Origin: Sphingobium sp. SYK-6
GTDB lineage: Bacteria > Pseudomonadota > Alphaproteobacteria > Sphingomonadales > Sphingomonadaceae
Assembly (NCBI RefSeq): GCF_000283515.1
Contig: NC_015976.1
Coordinates: 1,736,001 to 1,800,000 of the forward strand
Direction of reading: 5' to 3'
DNA length: 64,000 bases
The translations under genes and the position numbers were made by a program. The notes beneath the pieces were generated by a model. The model was given only the letters and a program-made list of their open reading frames with translations. It had not been told where the DNA came from and did no database searches. This document shows positions 25,972 through 35,927 of the stretch, one piece after another. Numbering within the stretch: the stretch's first letter is position 1; each line of letters begins with the position of its first letter.

Positions 25972-27879
25972 ATGGGTAAGGTTATCGGGATCGATCTGGG
26001 CACGACGAACAGCTGCGTCGCCGTGATGGATGGTGGAAAGCCGAAAGTGATCGAAAATGCGGAAGGCGCGCGCACCACGCCTTCCATCGTCGCCTTCGCC
26101 AAGGATGGCGAGCGACTCATCGGCCAGCCGGCCAAGCGGCAGGCCGTGACCAATCCGGACAACACGATCTATGCCGTGAAGCGCCTCATCGGCCGCCGGT
26201 TCGACGATCCCATGACCAAGAAGGACATGGAACTGGTTCCCTATTCGATCGCGAAGGGGCCGAATGGCGACGCATGGGTCGCTGCGGGCGGCAAGGAGTA
26301 CAGCCCGTCGCAGATCAGCGCGTTCATCCTCCAGAAGATGAAGGAAACGGCCGAGGCCTATCTGGGCGAGACGGTCACGCAGGCGGTCATCACCGTGCCG
26401 GCCTATTTCAACGACGCGCAGCGCCAGGCGACCAAGGATGCCGGCCAGATCGCGGGCCTTGAAGTGCTGCGCATCATCAACGAGCCGACCGCGGCCGCGC
26501 TGGCCTATGGCCTCGAGAAGAGCGACGGCAAGACGATCGCCGTCTACGACCTTGGCGGCGGCACGTTCGACATCTCGATCCTCGAGATCGGCGACGGCGT
26601 GTTCGAAGTGAAGTCCACCAATGGCGACACGTTCCTGGGCGGCGAGGACTTCGACTCCAAGCTGGTCGAATATCTGGCCGAGGGCTTCCAGAAGGACGAG
26701 GGCATCGACCTCACCAAGGACAAGCTCGCGCTGCAGCGCCTGAAGGAAGCGGCCGAGAAGGCCAAGATCGAGCTTTCCAGCGCGCAGACGACCGAAGTGA
26801 ACCTGCCCTTCATCACCGCGGACCAGAATGGTCCCAAGCATCTGGTGAAGACCATCACGCGCGCCGATCTGGAGCGTTTGGTGGCCGATCTCATCAAGCG
26901 CACGATGGAGCCGTGCAAGAAGGCGCTGGCCGATGCCGGCGTGAGCGCGAGCGAGATCAGCGAAGTGGTGCTGGTGGGCGGCATGACCCGCATGCCCAAG
27001 GTGCGCGAGGCCGTGAAGGAATTCTTCGGCAAGGAGCCGCACACGGGCGTGAACCCCGATGAAGTCGTGGCCATGGGCGCCGCCATTCAGGCGGGCGTGC
27101 TGCAGGGCGACGTCAAGGATGTGCTGCTGCTCGACGTGACCCCGCTGAGCCTGGGCATCGAGACGCTGGGCGGCGTGTTCACCCGCATGATCGACCGCAA
27201 CACCACGATCCCCGCGAAGAAGAGCCAGGTCTATTCGACCGCTGACGACAATCAGCAGGCGGTGACCATCCGCGTCTTCCAGGGCGAGCGCGAAATGGCG
27301 GCGGACAACAAGCTGCTCGGCCAGTTCGACCTGGTCGGCATTCCCCCGGCGCCGCGCGGCGTGCCGCAGATCGAGGTCACCTTCGACATCGACGCGAACG
27401 GCATCGTCAACGTGTCGGCAAAGGACAAGGGCACCGGCAAGGAGCAGCAGATCAAGATCCAGGCTTCTGGCGGTCTATCCGACACGGATATCGACCAGAT
27501 GGTCCGGGATGCCGAGAAGTTCGCCGAGGAAGACAAGAAGCGTCGTGAGGCGGCCGAGGCCAAGAACAATGCCGAGAGCCTGATCCACACGACCGAACGC
27601 CAGATCGCCGAACATGGCGACAAGGTCGACGCGGCGCTCAAGGGCGAGATCGAGGCAGCCGTCGCGGCCGCCAAGAGCGCGGTCGAGATCGGCGACGTCG
27701 AGGCCATGAAGACCAAGACGCAGGAGCTTGCGCAGGTCTCGATGAAGCTCGGCCAGGCGATTTACGAGAAGGAGCAGGCTGCGGCCGCTTCCCCGGGCGC
27801 CGAAGGCCCCGCGCAGAGCGACGGCGACGATGTCGTCGACGCGGAGTTCTCCGAAGTCGACGAAGACAACAAGGCATAA
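25972..27879 (+). CDS. dnaK: Chaperone protein DnaK (Hsp70)
   Basis: A 635-residue Hsp70. The nucleotide-binding domain opens with [20 protein letters not shown], has [15 protein letters not shown] as the second phosphate motif and [14 protein letters not shown] as the adenosine loop. The interdomain linker [19 protein letters not shown] and the beta-sandwich substrate domain follow. The lid runs to the acidic tail [17 protein letters not shown]. Start ATG 25972 is preceded by AGAGGG. Transcribed from the sigma-32 promoter at 25854, with dnaJ 68 bp downstream across a strong hairpin. Length and domain order are standard. Confidence 0.98.
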   Translation: MGKVIGIDLGTTNSCVAVMDGGKPKVIENAEGARTTPSIVAFAKDGERLIGQPAKRQAVTNPDNTIYAVKRLIGRRFDDPMTKKDMELVPYSIAKGPNGDAWVAAGGKEYSPSQISAFILQKMKETAEAYLGETVTQAVITVPAYFNDAQRQATKDAGQIAGLEVLRIINEPTAAALAYGLEKSDGKTIAVYDLGGGTFDISILEIGDGVFEVKSTNGDTFLGGEDFDSKLVEYLAEGFQKDEGIDLTKDKLALQRLKEAAEKAKIELSSAQTTEVNLPFITADQNGPKHLVKTITRADLERLVADLIKRTMEPCKKALADAGVSASEISEVVLVGGMTRMPKVREAVKEFFGKEPHTGVNPDEVVAMGAAIQAGVLQGDVKDVLLLDVTPLSLGIETLGGVFTRMIDRNTTIPAKKSQVYSTADDNQQAVTIRVFQGEREMAADNKLLGQFDLVGIPPAPRGVPQIEVTFDIDANGIVNVSAKDKGTGKEQQIKIQASGGLSDTDIDQMVRDAEKFAEEDKKRREAAEAKNNAESLIHTTERQIAEHGDKVDAALKGEIEAAVAAAKSAVEIGDVEAMKTKTQELAQVSMKLGQAIYEKEQAAAASPGAEGPAQSDGDDVVDAEFSEVDEDNKA

Positions 27880-27890
27880 GAACGAAACAT

Positions 27891-27925
27891 GGAACCGGCC
27901 GGCGCATATGATGCCGGCCGGTTCC
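27891..27925 (+). terminator. Strong hairpin between dnaK and dnaJ, likely attenuator or processing site
   Basis: GGAACCGGCCGGC (27891-27903) pairs perfectly with GCCGGCCGGTTCC (27913-27925), a 13-bp stem with a 9-base loop, 11 bp after the dnaK stop. No T-run follows, so it is not a classic full terminator. It may lower dnaJ expression relative to dnaK or stabilise the dnaK message 3' end. Confidence 0.65.
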
Positions 27926-27947
27926 TGACTTGGGGTCGCTTCGGGGC

Positions 27948-29090
27948 ATGAGTAGCGAAATCGATTATTACGAACTGCTCGAGGTCGAGCGGACGGCAGA
28001 CGCGGGCACGCTCAAGGCCGCCTATCGCAAGATGGCGATGAAATATCATCCGGATCGAAACCCGGGGTGCCAGGACAGCGAAGCCAAGTTCAAGGCGATC
28101 AACGAAGCTTATGATTGCCTGAAGGACGACCAGAAGCGCGCAGCCTATGATCGCGTCGGCCACGAGGCCTATCGCCAGCATATGGGCGGCGGCGGCGGTG
28201 GCGCCGGCGGATTTGGCGGCGGCGCGGGCTTCTCCGATTTCAGCGATATTTTCGACACGATCTTCGGTGGCGGTTTCGGCGGCGGCGGGCGTCAGCAGAC
28301 GCGGCGCGGCGCGGATCTGCGCTATGATCTGGAGATCAGCCTCGAGGACGCTTTCCACGGCCGCGACACGACGATCAACATCGACGTGTCGGCCCCGTGC
28401 GATGCCTGCGACGGCAGTGGCGCGGAACCCGGCACGAGCGCCGAGACCTGCCCGACCTGCGCCGGCCACGGCAAGGTGCGCGCGCAGCAGGGCTTCTTCG
28501 TCATCGAGCGGACCTGCCCGAGCTGCCATGGCGCGGGCCAGCGCATCAAGTCACCCTGCCGCACCTGCCGGGGCGAAGGACGCGTGGACAAGGCGCGCTC
28601 GCTCGACGTCAAGGTGCCGGCGGGCGTGGACGAAGGCACGCGCATCCGCCTTTCCGGGCAAGGCGAGGCAGGACCGCGCGGCGCACCGGCGGGCGACCTC
28701 TACATCTTCCTGCATGTGAAGCGGCACCCGATCTTCGAGCGGGAGGGGACGAACCTGTTCTGCCGCGTGCCGATCAGCTTCACCATGGCTGCGCTGGGCG
28801 GCGCGATCACCGTGCCGGGGCTCGATGGCGTCGAGCATGAAGTCAGGATCCCGGCCGGCATCCAGTCCGGCAAGCAATTGCGCCAGCGCGGCGCGGGCAT
28901 GCCCGTGCTCAACGGGCGCGGTCGCGGCGATCTCGTCATGCAGATCGAGGTCGAGACGCCGACGCGGCTCTCTGCCCGCCAGAAGGAACTGCTGGAGGAA
29001 TTCCGCGCGACCGAGACGGGCGAGGAATGTCCGCAATCGAGCAGTTTCTTCAGCAAGATCAAGGAAGTCTGGAGCGACCTGACCGACTGA
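27948..29090 (+). CDS. dnaJ: Chaperone protein DnaJ (Hsp40)
   Basis: A 380-residue type I DnaJ, the co-chaperone that stimulates DnaK ATPase. The J-domain (1-75) has the essential HPD at 34-36. A Gly/Phe-rich linker spans about 80-118. Four CxxCxGxG zinc-finger repeats lie at 151-158, 168-175, 190-197 and 204-211. The C-terminal substrate-binding domain follows. Start ATG 27948 is chosen because it gives the family's N-terminus; the frame is open from 27930. It is probably cotranscribed with dnaK through the intergenic hairpin. Confidence 0.97.
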   Translation: MSSEIDYYELLEVERTADAGTLKAAYRKMAMKYHPDRNPGCQDSEAKFKAINEAYDCLKDDQKRAAYDRVGHEAYRQHMGGGGGGAGGFGGGAGFSDFSDIFDTIFGGGFGGGGRQQTRRGADLRYDLEISLEDAFHGRDTTINIDVSAPCDACDGSGAEPGTSAETCPTCAGHGKVRAQQGFFVIERTCPSCHGAGQRIKSPCRTCRGEGRVDKARSLDVKVPAGVDEGTRIRLSGQGEAGPRGAPAGDLYIFLHVKRHPIFEREGTNLFCRVPISFTMAALGGAITVPGLDGVEHEVRIPAGIQSGKQLRQRGAGMPVLNGRGRGDLVMQIEVETPTRLSARQKELLEEFRATETGEECPQSSSFFSKIKEVWSDLTD

Positions 29091-29175
29091 TCGCAGCGTC
29101 GGCGCGGCATTGCCTTGCGGGGATGTCGCGCTGTCGTTCGATCACTGCGGACGGGATCGGCGACCTTGAAGCGCT

Positions 29176-29904
29176 TTATCGAGGCAGCGTGATCCGCGCG
29201 CCATCCGGCGTGTCGCTCGCGACCAGATCGGCAATAGCGCGGCCCACGACATCCGGCGTCTTGAGCGTTGCCGGATCCTCGCCCGGATAGGCGCGGGCCC
29301 GCATGACCGTGCGGGTGGGGCCCGGGTCCACGATATGGGTGCGGATGGCGCTCACATTGCGCACTTCCTGTCCATAAGCGGCGATGAGCACGTCAAGCGC
29401 GGCCTTGGATGCGCCATAAGCGCCCCAGTAGGCGCGCGGCGCGGCAGCGGCCACACCGGTCGACAGGCCAATGACGCGCGCGTCGCGGCTCGCCCGCAGC
29501 ATCGGATCGAACGCGGCGATGAGCGCTTGCGGCACGGCGACGTTGAGCGTGAGCTGCCGTGCGAATTCCTTGGCGTCGATGGCGGGCACGGCAGCGAGCG
29601 TGCCGAGCGTGGCGGCATTGAGCACGAGGATATCGAGCGCCGGCCAGCGGCCGCTCACGGCCTGCGCCAGCCGGCCGATGCTCTCGCCGTCCGTCAGGTC
29701 GAGCGGCGCGATGGTCGCGCTGCCGCCCTCTGCATGGATGCGCTCTTCCACGGCTTCGAGGTCCTGCCCGGTGCGGGCGACGAGCACGACATGAGCGCCA
29801 TCATGCGACAGCGCGAGGGCCGTGGCAGCCCCGATGCCCCGGCTCGCGCCGGTCACGAGGGCGATCCGCCCGGCGAGGGGACGGGTATCGGTCTGTTCTG
29901 TCAT
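29176..29904 (-). CDS. SDR family NAD(P)-dependent oxidoreductase
   Basis: A 242-residue classical short-chain dehydrogenase. The cofactor loop TGASRGIG (18-25), the NAA motif of LNAATLG (95-101), and the catalytic Ser148, Tyr163 and Lys167 (YGASK) are all present. ARTGQDLEA after the second strand, with its Arg, favours NADP(H). The substrate is not predictable. The gene lies 16 bp downstream of purF in the same direction, which suggests cotranscription, and is convergent with dnaJ. Start ATG 29904 has a GGAG upstream. Confidence 0.88.
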   Translation of the reverse strand: MTEQTDTRPLAGRIALVTGASRGIGAATALALSHDGAHVVLVARTGQDLEAVEERIHAEGGSATIAPLDLTDGESIGRLAQAVSGRWPALDILVLNAATLGTLAAVPAIDAKEFARQLTLNVAVPQALIAAFDPMLRASRDARVIGLSTGVAAAAPRAYWGAYGASKAALDVLIAAYGQEVRNVSAIRTHIVDPGPTRTVMRARAYPGEDPATLKTPDVVGRAIADLVASDTPDGARITLPR

Positions 29905-29920
29905 GAAGATTCGCTCCGGT

Positions 29921-31384
29921 TCAGACCACGCGCTCGTGGAGCAGTTCGAGTTGGTCCACCTCGGCCTGATCGTCGAAATCGGTCAGGGTCGTGGGATAAT
30001 CGCCCGTGAAGCAGGCATCGCAATATTGCGGGCTCTCGCTGCTACGATTGCTCTCGCCGATGGCGCGGTAAAGGCCCTCGATGGAGACGAAGGCGAGGCT
30101 CTCGGCATGAATGAAAGCGCACATCTGCGCCACGTCCATCTTGTGGGCCAACAGCTTGCCGCGCTCGGGCGTGTCGACGCCGTAGAAGCAGCTATGCCGG
30201 GTCGGCGGGCTGGCGATGCGCATATGCACTTCCTTGGCGCCCGCCTCGCGCATCATCTGCACGATCTTGAGGCTCGTCGTGCCGCGCACGATGGAATCGT
30301 CGATCAGCACGATGCGTTTGCCGTCGATCAAGGCCCTGTTCGCATTATGCTTTAGCTTGACGCCCAGATGCCGGACCTTGTCGCCCGGCTGGATGAAAGT
30401 GCGGCCGATATAATGCGAGCGGATGATGCCCAGTTCGAACGGGATGCCCGATTGCTGGGCATAGCCGATCGCGGCGGGCACGCCGCTGTCCGGCACGGGA
30501 ATGACGAGATCCGCATTCACCGGGCTCTCGATGGCGAGCTGCGCGCCGATGCCCTTGCGGACCGAATAGACGCTGTTGCCGTCCATGATGGAATCGGGCC
30601 GCGAGAAATAGACATGCTCGAAGATGCAGGGGCGCGGCCGCAGCGAATCCCCGAAGGGCCGGTGCGAGCGGATCTCGCCGCCCTGCGCCACCACGATCAG
30701 CTCGCCCGGCTCGACCTGCCGAATGAACTCGGCGCCGACCACGTCGAATGCCACGGTCTCGGAGGCGAAGATGATCGCCTCGCCCAGCCGGCCCATGACC
30801 AGCGGGCGGATACCCAGCGGATCGCGGCAGGCGATCAGCCCCTCGCGGGTGAGGCAGATGAGCGAATAGGCGCCTTCCACCTGCTTCAGGGCATCGATGA
30901 AGCGATCGAGCAGCGTGCGGTAGCGCGACTTGGCGAGAAGGTGGATGATGACTTCCGTGTCGCTGGTCGACTGGAAGATCGCGCCTTCGCGCACCAGCCG
31001 CTTGCGCAGGTTCATCGCGTTGGAGATGTTGCCATTGTGGGCAATGGCGAAGCCGCCGGAGGCCAGCTCGGCATAGAGCGGCTGCACATTGCGCAGGGCC
31101 GTCTCGCCAGTGGTGGAATATCGCACATGGCCGCAGGCAACGCCGCCCGCCAGCTTGCGGATGATCTCGTCATTGTCGAAATTGCCGGCGACATGGCCCA
31201 TGGCCCGGTGCGTGTGGAACTCGAAGCCGTCCCAGCTGGTGATGCCGGCGGCCTCCTGCCCGCGGTGCTGCAGGGCGTGAAGGCCCAGTGCGACCATGGC
31301 GGAAGCGCCTTCAGCGCCATGAACACCGAAGATGCCGCACTCCTCGCGCAGCTTGTCGTCGTCGAACGGATGGGTGGTCAGCAT
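29921..31384 (-). CDS. purF: Amidophosphoribosyltransferase
   Basis: A 487-residue enzyme catalysing the first committed step of purine synthesis, from PRPP and glutamine to 5-phosphoribosylamine. A 15-residue propeptide precedes the nucleophile Cys16 in REECGIFGV, the N-terminal nucleophile glutaminase signature. The PRPP-binding motif is VLIDDSIVRGTTS. Cysteines in RHSCFYG and YCDACFTGDYP match the iron-sulfur-containing Bacillus-type PurF. The frame extends to 31579, but ATG 31384 gives the expected short propeptide. The 265-bp divergent region to ccmC contains an AT-rich segment around 31476-31490 that may hold the purF -10, but I cannot define boxes. Confidence 0.96.
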   Translation of the reverse strand: MLTTHPFDDDKLREECGIFGVHGAEGASAMVALGLHALQHRGQEAAGITSWDGFEFHTHRAMGHVAGNFDNDEIIRKLAGGVACGHVRYSTTGETALRNVQPLYAELASGGFAIAHNGNISNAMNLRKRLVREGAIFQSTSDTEVIIHLLAKSRYRTLLDRFIDALKQVEGAYSLICLTREGLIACRDPLGIRPLVMGRLGEAIIFASETVAFDVVGAEFIRQVEPGELIVVAQGGEIRSHRPFGDSLRPRPCIFEHVYFSRPDSIMDGNSVYSVRKGIGAQLAIESPVNADLVIPVPDSGVPAAIGYAQQSGIPFELGIIRSHYIGRTFIQPGDKVRHLGVKLKHNANRALIDGKRIVLIDDSIVRGTTSLKIVQMMREAGAKEVHMRIASPPTRHSCFYGVDTPERGKLLAHKMDVAQMCAFIHAESLAFVSIEGLYRAIGESNRSSESPQYCDACFTGDYPTTLTDFDDQAEVDQLELLHERVV

Positions 31385-31649
31385 GGGGGTACTCGTTGCC
31401 AACGGGAGAGGCCGCGGCGGCGCGACTCTCTTCGAACGGCCATATAGGGAGCATGGAGCCCTTTGTCGCCCCATTGTAATAAAATAATGCAGCCGATCCG
31501 TGCGGATACGCGTCGAGCCGGGCCATTTATGGCGCGGGAAGCAGCGTTTCCGGGAGCTGGTGGCCCGACCGCTGACCACGGACCTCGTTTGAACCGAAAC
31601 CGGCGCGGACGCTCTGGCCAGCCCGCACCGACCAATCTAAAGGGGCCGG

Positions 31650-32375
31650 ATGCACGCCTTCGCCAACCCACGCCGATTCCTGGCCATCGCGATGCCCCTG
31701 ACGCCCTGGTGCTTCTGGGGCGGGATCGCGTTGATCCTCGCCGGATGCTGGGCCGGCCTGTTCCGCGCTCCGGCGGACTATCTGCAGGGCGAGAGCTTCC
31801 GCATCATCTATATTCATGTGCCGACCGCCTGGCTGGGCATGGGCGGCTGGAGCGGCATGACCATCGCGGCGATCATGCAGCTGGTCTGGCGGCACCCGCT
31901 CGCGGGGATCGCCGGAAAGGCCATCGCCGTGCCCGGGGCCGTGGCGACGGCGCTGTGTCTCGCCACCGGATCGATCTGGGGCCGGCCGACCTGGGGAACA
32001 TGGTGGGAATGGGACGGGCGCATGACGTCCATGCTCCTGCTGCTCTTTCTCTATATCGGCTATATCGCTCTGGCCCGATCCAGCGCGGATCGCGGCGATG
32101 CGGGCGGGGTGAGCCGGGTCACGGCCATCTACGCGCTGGTCGGCGCGCTCAACCTGCCGATCATCCATTATTCGGTGGTCTGGTGGAACAGCCTGCATCA
32201 GGGGCGGAGCATCACTCTGTCCGGCAGCAGCATCGCGGGTTCGATGCTCTGGCCGCTGGGCCTGACGGTGGTCGGCTTCACGGCCTGGTTCGCGGCGATC
32301 GTGCTGCTGCGCATGCGCGCAATCCTCGCCGAGAACCGCATAGAGGCGCGGCTGCGCCGCATGTCCCGGAGTTGA
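31650..32375 (+). CDS. ccmC: Heme exporter/handling protein CcmC
   Basis: A 241-residue six-helix membrane protein of System I cytochrome c maturation. The periplasmic tryptophan-rich WGTWWEWD motif (115-122) and the flanking histidines His56 (YIHVPTAW) and His173 (IIHYSVVWW) form the heme-handling site that loads heme onto CcmE. ATG 31650 follows AAAGGGG. It opens the ccmCDEFGH operon. ccmA and ccmB, the ABC transporter pair, are not in the window and must lie elsewhere. Confidence 0.95.
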   Translation: MHAFANPRRFLAIAMPLTPWCFWGGIALILAGCWAGLFRAPADYLQGESFRIIYIHVPTAWLGMGGWSGMTIAAIMQLVWRHPLAGIAGKAIAVPGAVATALCLATGSIWGRPTWGTWWEWDGRMTSMLLLLFLYIGYIALARSSADRGDAGGVSRVTAIYALVGALNLPIIHYSVVWWNSLHQGRSITLSGSSIAGSMLWPLGLTVVGFTAWFAAIVLLRMRAILAENRIEARLRRMSRS

Positions 32376-32379
32376 CGGC

Positions 32380-32514
32380 ATGAATCCCTGGCCCTTCATC
32401 ATCGCCGCTTATGGGCTGACGGCGCTGGCCCTCATCGGCACCAGCCTCTGGGCATGGCTGTCCGCGCGCCGGCTCGAAGCCCGGGCCGCGCAGCTCTCGG
32501 GACGGGGAGAATAG
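32380..32514 (+). CDS. ccmD: Heme exporter protein CcmD
   Basis: A 44-residue single-helix protein, MNPWPFIIAAYGLTALALIG at its N-terminus, followed by a basic cytoplasmic tail (SARRLEARAAQL). The size, the F-I-x-x-A-Y-x-x-x-x-x-x-L pattern and the place between ccmC and ccmE are characteristic of CcmD, which helps release holo-CcmE from CcmC/AB. It begins 4 bp after ccmC. Confidence 0.9.
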   Translation: MNPWPFIIAAYGLTALALIGTSLWAWLSARRLEARAAQLSGRGE

Positions 32515-32516
32515 CC

Positions 32517-33026
32517 ATGGTCGCGATCGCATCGAACCGGCGCGGGCCGAAACGCAAGCATCAGCGGCTGGTGCTGGTGCTGCTGGCGCTTGCCGCCATG
32601 GTCGCCGGCGTGCTGCTGGCGATGTCCGCGCTGCGCGACCAGGCCGCCTATTTCTACACCCCGGCCGAGGCCCGCGCCGCGACGGTCGAGCCCGGCAAGG
32701 CCATCCGGCTGGGCGGCATGGTCGAGGCCGGCAGCCTGCAGCGCGACAAGGACGGCGTGACCGTCCACTTCAGACTCACGGACGGAGAGGCGAGCGTGCC
32801 GGCCACGTTCAGCGGCATTACGCCCGAACTGTTCCGGGAAGGCTCCGGCGCGGTGGCGGAAGGCGCGTTCGATGCGCAGGGCGTATTCCGCGCCACCAAC
32901 ATCCTCGCCAAGCATGACGAGCGCTACATGCCGCGCGAGATGGAAGGCATCAGCTACAATCCCGAAACCCATGAGGCGAAGGCCGACAGCGCGGCCGCCG
33001 GCAAGGGCGACGCGGGCCAGCCATGA
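32517..33026 (+). CDS. ccmE: Cytochrome c-type biogenesis heme chaperone CcmE
   Basis: A 169-residue periplasmic heme chaperone with an N-terminal anchor helix (about 18-38). The OB-fold domain contains EPGKAIRLGGMVEAGS and the conserved AKHDERYMP, where His133 covalently binds heme. The tail after the motif is hydrophilic. The start is 2 bp after the ccmD stop, and its stop overlaps the ccmF start as ATGA. Confidence 0.95.
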   Translation: MVAIASNRRGPKRKHQRLVLVLLALAAMVAGVLLAMSALRDQAAYFYTPAEARAATVEPGKAIRLGGMVEAGSLQRDKDGVTVHFRLTDGEASVPATFSGITPELFREGSGAVAEGAFDAQGVFRATNILAKHDERYMPREMEGISYNPETHEAKADSAAAGKGDAGQP

Positions 33027-34957
33027 TCGCCGAGACCGGACTTGCCGCGCTGTGGCTCGCGGCCACGCTGGCGGGTGTGCAGCTGCTGTTGGCCTGGGCC
33101 GCAGTCGCGCGGGGCAATGAGGAGGCCCGCCGGCTGATCCGGCCGGTCGCGGTGGCACAGGGCGTGCTCGCCTGCCTCGCCATGGCGCTGCTCATCCTCC
33201 TGTTCCTGCGGTCCGACATGTCGGTCTATCTGGTGGCGGCGAACAGCCACTCGATGAAGCCGTTCATCTACAAGTTCGCCGGCGCCTGGGGGAATCACGA
33301 GGGCTCGATGCTGCTCTGGGTGGCGGTGATGAGCGCGTCCGGCGCGGCGGTGGCGCTGTTCGAGCGCGCGCTCGACCGGGCCACCCATTATGCCACGCTC
33401 GGCGCGCAGGCGGCGATCAGCCTTGGCTTCTATGCCTTCCTGCTGCTGGCCTCCAATCCCTTCACGCGGCTCGATCCGCCAGCCGTGCAAGGGCAGGGCC
33501 TCAATCCGCTGCTGCAGGACCCGGGTCTCGCCTTCCATCCGCCCACGCTCTATTTCGGCTATGTCGGGCTCTCGGTGGCGTTCTCCTTCGCGGTGGGCGC
33601 GCTGCTGACGCATCAGGTCAATGCCCGCTTCGCTCGCGCCGTCCGGCCCTGGGTGCTGGGCGCCTGGGTGCTGCTCACCTTCGGCATCACAGCCGGTTCC
33701 TACTGGGCCTATTATGAGCTGGGCTGGGGCGGCTGGTGGTTCTGGGATCCCGTCGAGAATGCGTCGCTCATGCCCTGGCTGGCAGCGACGGCATTGCTCC
33801 ACAGCGCTTCCGTGCTGGCCGCGCGCGATGCGCTGCGCGCGTGGACGGTCATGCTCTCGGTGGTGGCCTTTGCTATGTCCATGATCGGCACCTTCCTCGT
33901 GCGGTCGGGCATCCTGACAAGCGTCCATGCTTTTGCCGTCGATCCGACACGGGGAAGCTTCATTCTCGCGCTGCTCGGCCTCTACATCGGCGGCGCGCTC
34001 GTCCTGTTCGCGCTGCGCGTCCACACGGTGAACGAAGGCGCGCGGTTCGAGCCGGTCAGTCGGGAAGCGGCGCTGGTGGTCAACAATCTGCTGCTGTGCG
34101 TGATTCTCGGCCTCGTGCTGGTCGGCACGCTCTATCCGCTGCTCACCGAGATGATGGGCGTGCGGGTCTCGGTGGGCCCGCCCTATTTCAATGCGGTGAT
34201 CGGCCCGGTCGCGCTGCTGCTCATGGCGCTGCTGGTGGTGGGACCGCTGCTCCGCTGGCGGCGGGACGATGCCGGCGCGGTGCTGCGGCGCGCGCTTCCG
34301 GCAGTCGGCCTTGGCGTGCTGGCGCTGATCGCGGCGGTCGCGCTGCCGTCTCCGCCGATCGGCTGGCTGCCGACGCTCGGGCTCGGCCTGGCGGCAGCCG
34401 TTGCCCTCGCCAGCCTGGCGCCGCTGTGGAAACGCAACCTGCTGCGCACGCCGCTTTTCACTTATGGCATGGTGATCGCGCATCTGGGGTGCGCGGTGAG
34501 CCTTGCCGGCATGGCGAGCGAGAGCGCCTTTTCCGTCGAACGGCTCGCTGCCGCCAAGCCGGGAGACCGTTTCGAGATCGCGGGCCAGACCGTGCGGTTC
34601 GACAGCGTGATGCCGGTCGCCGGGCCGAACTGGACCGCCATGGAGGCCACGCTGACGGTGAGCCGCGGCAACCGGGTGATCGGCGTCGCGCGTCCGCAGG
34701 CCCGCTTCTTCGCCGATCCGCCCACGCCCACCAATGAATCCGTGCAGATGACGCGCTGGAACGGCCAGCTCTACCTCGTACTCGGCGAGCAGCTCGAGGA
34801 CGGGCGCTGGCAATTGCGCATCTGGTGGAAGCCGTTCGTCACCCTGATCTGGGCCGGTGGCGGGATGATCGCGCTGGGCGGTCTGCTCGCGCTGGTCGGC
34901 CGTGTCCGCCGCGAGCGCAGGCAGGGGCGGGCGCAGGCCCGGGAGGTGACGGCATGA
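33023..34957 (+). CDS. ccmF: Cytochrome c heme lyase subunit CcmF
   Basis: A 644-residue protein with more than a dozen membrane helices. WGNHEGSMLLW (89-99) and the WWD-domain GWGGWWFWDPVENAS (234-248) are hallmarks of CcmF, which ligates heme from CcmE to apocytochrome c. FHPPTLYFGYVG (171-182) provides a conserved heme-ligand histidine. It overlaps ccmE and ccmG by ATGA, which means translational coupling throughout the operon. Confidence 0.96.
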   Translation: MIAETGLAALWLAATLAGVQLLLAWAAVARGNEEARRLIRPVAVAQGVLACLAMALLILLFLRSDMSVYLVAANSHSMKPFIYKFAGAWGNHEGSMLLWVAVMSASGAAVALFERALDRATHYATLGAQAAISLGFYAFLLLASNPFTRLDPPAVQGQGLNPLLQDPGLAFHPPTLYFGYVGLSVAFSFAVGALLTHQVNARFARAVRPWVLGAWVLLTFGITAGSYWAYYELGWGGWWFWDPVENASLMPWLAATALLHSASVLAARDALRAWTVMLSVVAFAMSMIGTFLVRSGILTSVHAFAVDPTRGSFILALLGLYIGGALVLFALRVHTVNEGARFEPVSREAALVVNNLLLCVILGLVLVGTLYPLLTEMMGVRVSVGPPYFNAVIGPVALLLMALLVVGPLLRWRRDDAGAVLRRALPAVGLGVLALIAAVALPSPPIGWLPTLGLGLAAAVALASLAPLWKRNLLRTPLFTYGMVIAHLGCAVSLAGMASESAFSVERLAAAKPGDRFEIAGQTVRFDSVMPVAGPNWTAMEATLTVSRGNRVIGVARPQARFFADPPTPTNESVQMTRWNGQLYLVLGEQLEDGRWQLRIWWKPFVTLIWAGGGMIALGGLLALVGRVRRERRQGRAQAREVTA

Positions 34958-35499
34958 AGAAGGCGATGAAGCGCTCCCTCATCCTCTGGATCCCGCTGGG
35001 CGGCTATCTCATCTTCCTGATCGTTGCCTCGCTGGGCCTCAATCGCGAGCAGCAGACGGTCATCCAGTCGCGCATGATCGGCAAGCCGGTGCCGGTCATC
35101 GATCTGCCCGAGGCATCCTCGAGCCATCCGGCCTTCTCGACCGGCGACATGGCGGACGGCAAGCCGCGTCTGCTGAACATCTTCGCGAGCTGGTGCGTGC
35201 CATGCGCGGCCGAGGCGCCGCAGCTCATGCAGCTCGCCCAGCGCGGCGTACGGATCGACGCGGTGGCCATCCGCGATGCGCGGCCCGACGTCGACGCTTT
35301 CCTGCAGCGCCATGGCGATCCGTTCCAGCGCATCGGGCTGGATGCCCGCAGTGCCCTGCAATTCCACCTCGGCTCCTCGGGCGTGCCCGAGACCTTCGTG
35401 ATCGATGGCAAGGGCATCATCCGCTACCAGCATATCGGCTATATCGGCCCGCAGGACATGGAGACGATCCTGCAGAAGCTGAAGGATGCGGAATCATGA
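34954..35499 (+). CDS. ccmG: Thiol:disulfide interchange protein CcmG/DsbE
   Basis: A 181-residue membrane-anchored periplasmic thioredoxin. An N-terminal helix (about 8-27) is followed by a thioredoxin fold with active-site WCVPC (80-84) and the cis-proline loop SSGVPETFVID. It keeps the apocytochrome CxxCH cysteines reduced during heme attachment. The start overlaps the ccmF stop. The active site is WCVPC, as in DsbE rather than the DsbA-type CPHC. Confidence 0.95.
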   Translation: MKKAMKRSLILWIPLGGYLIFLIVASLGLNREQQTVIQSRMIGKPVPVIDLPEASSSHPAFSTGDMADGKPRLLNIFASWCVPCAAEAPQLMQLAQRGVRIDAVAIRDARPDVDAFLQRHGDPFQRIGLDARSALQFHLGSSGVPETFVIDGKGIIRYQHIGYIGPQDMETILQKLKDAES

Positions 35500-35927
35500 G
35501 GCGGTTCCTGCCGATAGCCCTGCTGCTGGCGATGACGATGGCGATACCGGCGCCGTCATTCGCGCAGACGGCGCTCCCGCCCGCGCCTTACGCCAACCGC
35601 CAGCTCGACGACCCGGCGCTGGAAGCGAAGGCGACGGACCTCATGCACACGATTCGCTGCCTGACCTGCCAGAGCCAGTCGATCGCCGACAGCGACGCCA
35701 GCATGGCGGCGGACATGCGCTCGGAGATCCGCGAGCGCATCGCGCGTGGGGAAGACCCGGAAGCGATCCGCGCCTGGCTGATCGAGCGCTATGGCGACTG
35801 GATCAGCTACAAGCCGACCGCCGAGCCGATTCTCTGGCCGCTCTGGGCAGCGCCGATATTGATGCTGGGCGCCGGGGGCCTGCTGGTGCGAAGCCGGATG
35901 AAGCGCCGCCGCGGGAGCCAGCCATGA
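35496..35927 (+). CDS. ccmH: Cytochrome c-type biogenesis protein CcmH (CycL)
   Basis: A 143-residue protein with a signal peptide (cleavage near SFAQ, residue 24), the redox motif RCLTCQ (Cys55, Cys58), the three-helix domain ending in RYGDWISYKP, and a C-terminal membrane helix (WPLWAAPILMLGAGGLLV). It corresponds to the N-terminal half of E. coli CcmH, which passes electrons from CcmG to apocytochrome. It overlaps both neighbours by four bases. Confidence 0.93.
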   Translation: MRRFLPIALLLAMTMAIPAPSFAQTALPPAPYANRQLDDPALEAKATDLMHTIRCLTCQSQSIADSDASMAADMRSEIRERIARGEDPEAIRAWLIERYGDWISYKPTAEPILWPLWAAPILMLGAGGLLVRSRMKRRRGSQP

